Shown piece after piece: positions 22,118 through 22,295 of a stretch of 22,295 nt of DNA. Each line of letters opens with the position of its first letter. Position 1 is the first letter of the stretch. A program made the position numbers and the translations under genes. Source of the DNA: JAJDNW01 sp039714495 (GTDB lineage Bacteria; Desulfobacterota; Desulfobacteria; Desulfobacterales; B30-G6); NCBI GenBank assembly GCA_039714495.1, contig JBDLJD010000069.1, positions 1 to 22,295 of the forward strand, given 5' to 3'. Under the pieces are notes generated by a model that saw nothing but the letters and a program-made list of their open reading frames with translations, made no database searches and was not told the origin of the DNA.

Positions 22118-22140
22118 CACCGCCTGCGGCGTTGTTATAT
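22114..22140. terminator. Possible bidirectional stem between M81 and pyk genes
   Basis: ATAACA and TGTTAT pair around CCGC and GCGG with a 3-nt bulge in the 45-bp space between two convergent genes. There is no T-run on either side, so a terminator role rests mainly on position. Confidence 0.35.
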
Positions 22141-22162
22141 AAAAGCGTGGTACACGATTTTA

Positions 22163-22295
22163 TTAGTCGTCGTGCCCCACCCGGTGAATCTTGATCACGT
22201 TGGTGGAACCTTCCTTCAGACCGAATCCCACGACGATGATGATGAGGTCGTCTTGGCTTGCGATCTCTTTGTCCACCAGGATGTTTTCGCTGGCC
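22163..22295 (-). CDS. pyk: Pyruvate kinase, C-terminal end (partial, enters from the right edge)
   Basis: The minus-strand frame gives 44 codons ending in TAA at 22163: ASENILVDKEIASQDDLIII, then VVGFGLKEGSTNVIKIHRVG and HDD. The block DDLIIIVVG..LKEGSTN.IKIHRVG is the last strand-turn region of pyruvate kinase, where GTTN/GSTN.IRVH.V is well conserved; this domain carries the allosteric site. The rest of the gene lies outside the window. It converges on the M81 gene. Confidence 0.75.
   Translation of the reverse strand, partial: ASENILVDKEIASQDDLIIIVVGFGLKEGSTNVIKIHRVGHDD

Overview
The window looks like a chromosomal segment of a strictly anaerobic, aromatic-degrading bacterium, most likely a Desulfobacterota (sulfate-reducer or syntroph type). 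The evidence is the ATP-independent style benzoyl-CoA 'lower' pathway (dienoyl-CoA hydratase, 6-hydroxycyclohex-1-ene-1-carbonyl-CoA dehydrogenase and 6-oxocyclohex-1-ene-1-carbonyl-CoA hydrolase, with no benzoyl-CoA reductase genes in view), a menaquinone prenyltransferase (MenA), and intergenic spacers rich in degenerate short-word repeats. Nothing here fixes the species.

Left third (1-6860), aromatic ring catabolism. Two divergent units leave the 3801-4425 spacer. Leftward: an SDR dehydrogenase, a thiolase, its DUF35 zinc-ribbon partner, a dienoyl-CoA hydratase (Dch/BamR) and the first codons of another gene. Rightward: Had (BamQ), then Oah (BamA). Read as a pathway, Dch, Had and Oah turn cyclohexa-1,5-diene-1-carbonyl-CoA into 3-hydroxypimelyl-CoA; the SDR and the thiolase/DUF35 pair could then oxidise and thiolytically cleave it. 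Both divergent promoters have a -35 box, a 17-bp spacer and a -10 box inside the same GCTA-N5-GTAGC dyad, so they are probably controlled by one repressor. Between them lies the wreck of an enoyl-CoA hydratase gene.

Middle (6861-9793): two GNAT acetyltransferases, the second of the AcuA family known to control acyl-CoA synthetases by lysine acetylation; a small zinc-ribbon protein; and a DUF362 protein.

10026-14666: a tightly overlapping operon with a NitT/TauT-type ABC importer (binding protein, ATPase, permease), then MenA, then an Fsr-like MFS exporter. Start/stop overlaps of 4 nt link ATPase, permease and MenA.

Right third (14967-22295): a three-domain fusion (APH-like kinase, M23 peptidase, class III aminotransferase), a zinc-ribbon Nudix hydrolase, a GH13_18 glycoside phosphorylase, an exported M81 (MlrC-like) protein, and the C-terminus of pyruvate kinase entering from the right edge on the minus strand.

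The most unusual feature outside the genes is a set of spacer tracts made of degenerate words with a strictly kept unit length (7 or 8 nt). Two are inverted relatives of each other with octamer arms and a heptamer core (5534-5645 and 7583-7720). One fills the whole space from a stop codon to the next start codon with 18 heptamers (18052-18177). Others occur at 944-978 and 14671-14789. A separate nested palindromic element of about 200 bp lies at 2846-3047.
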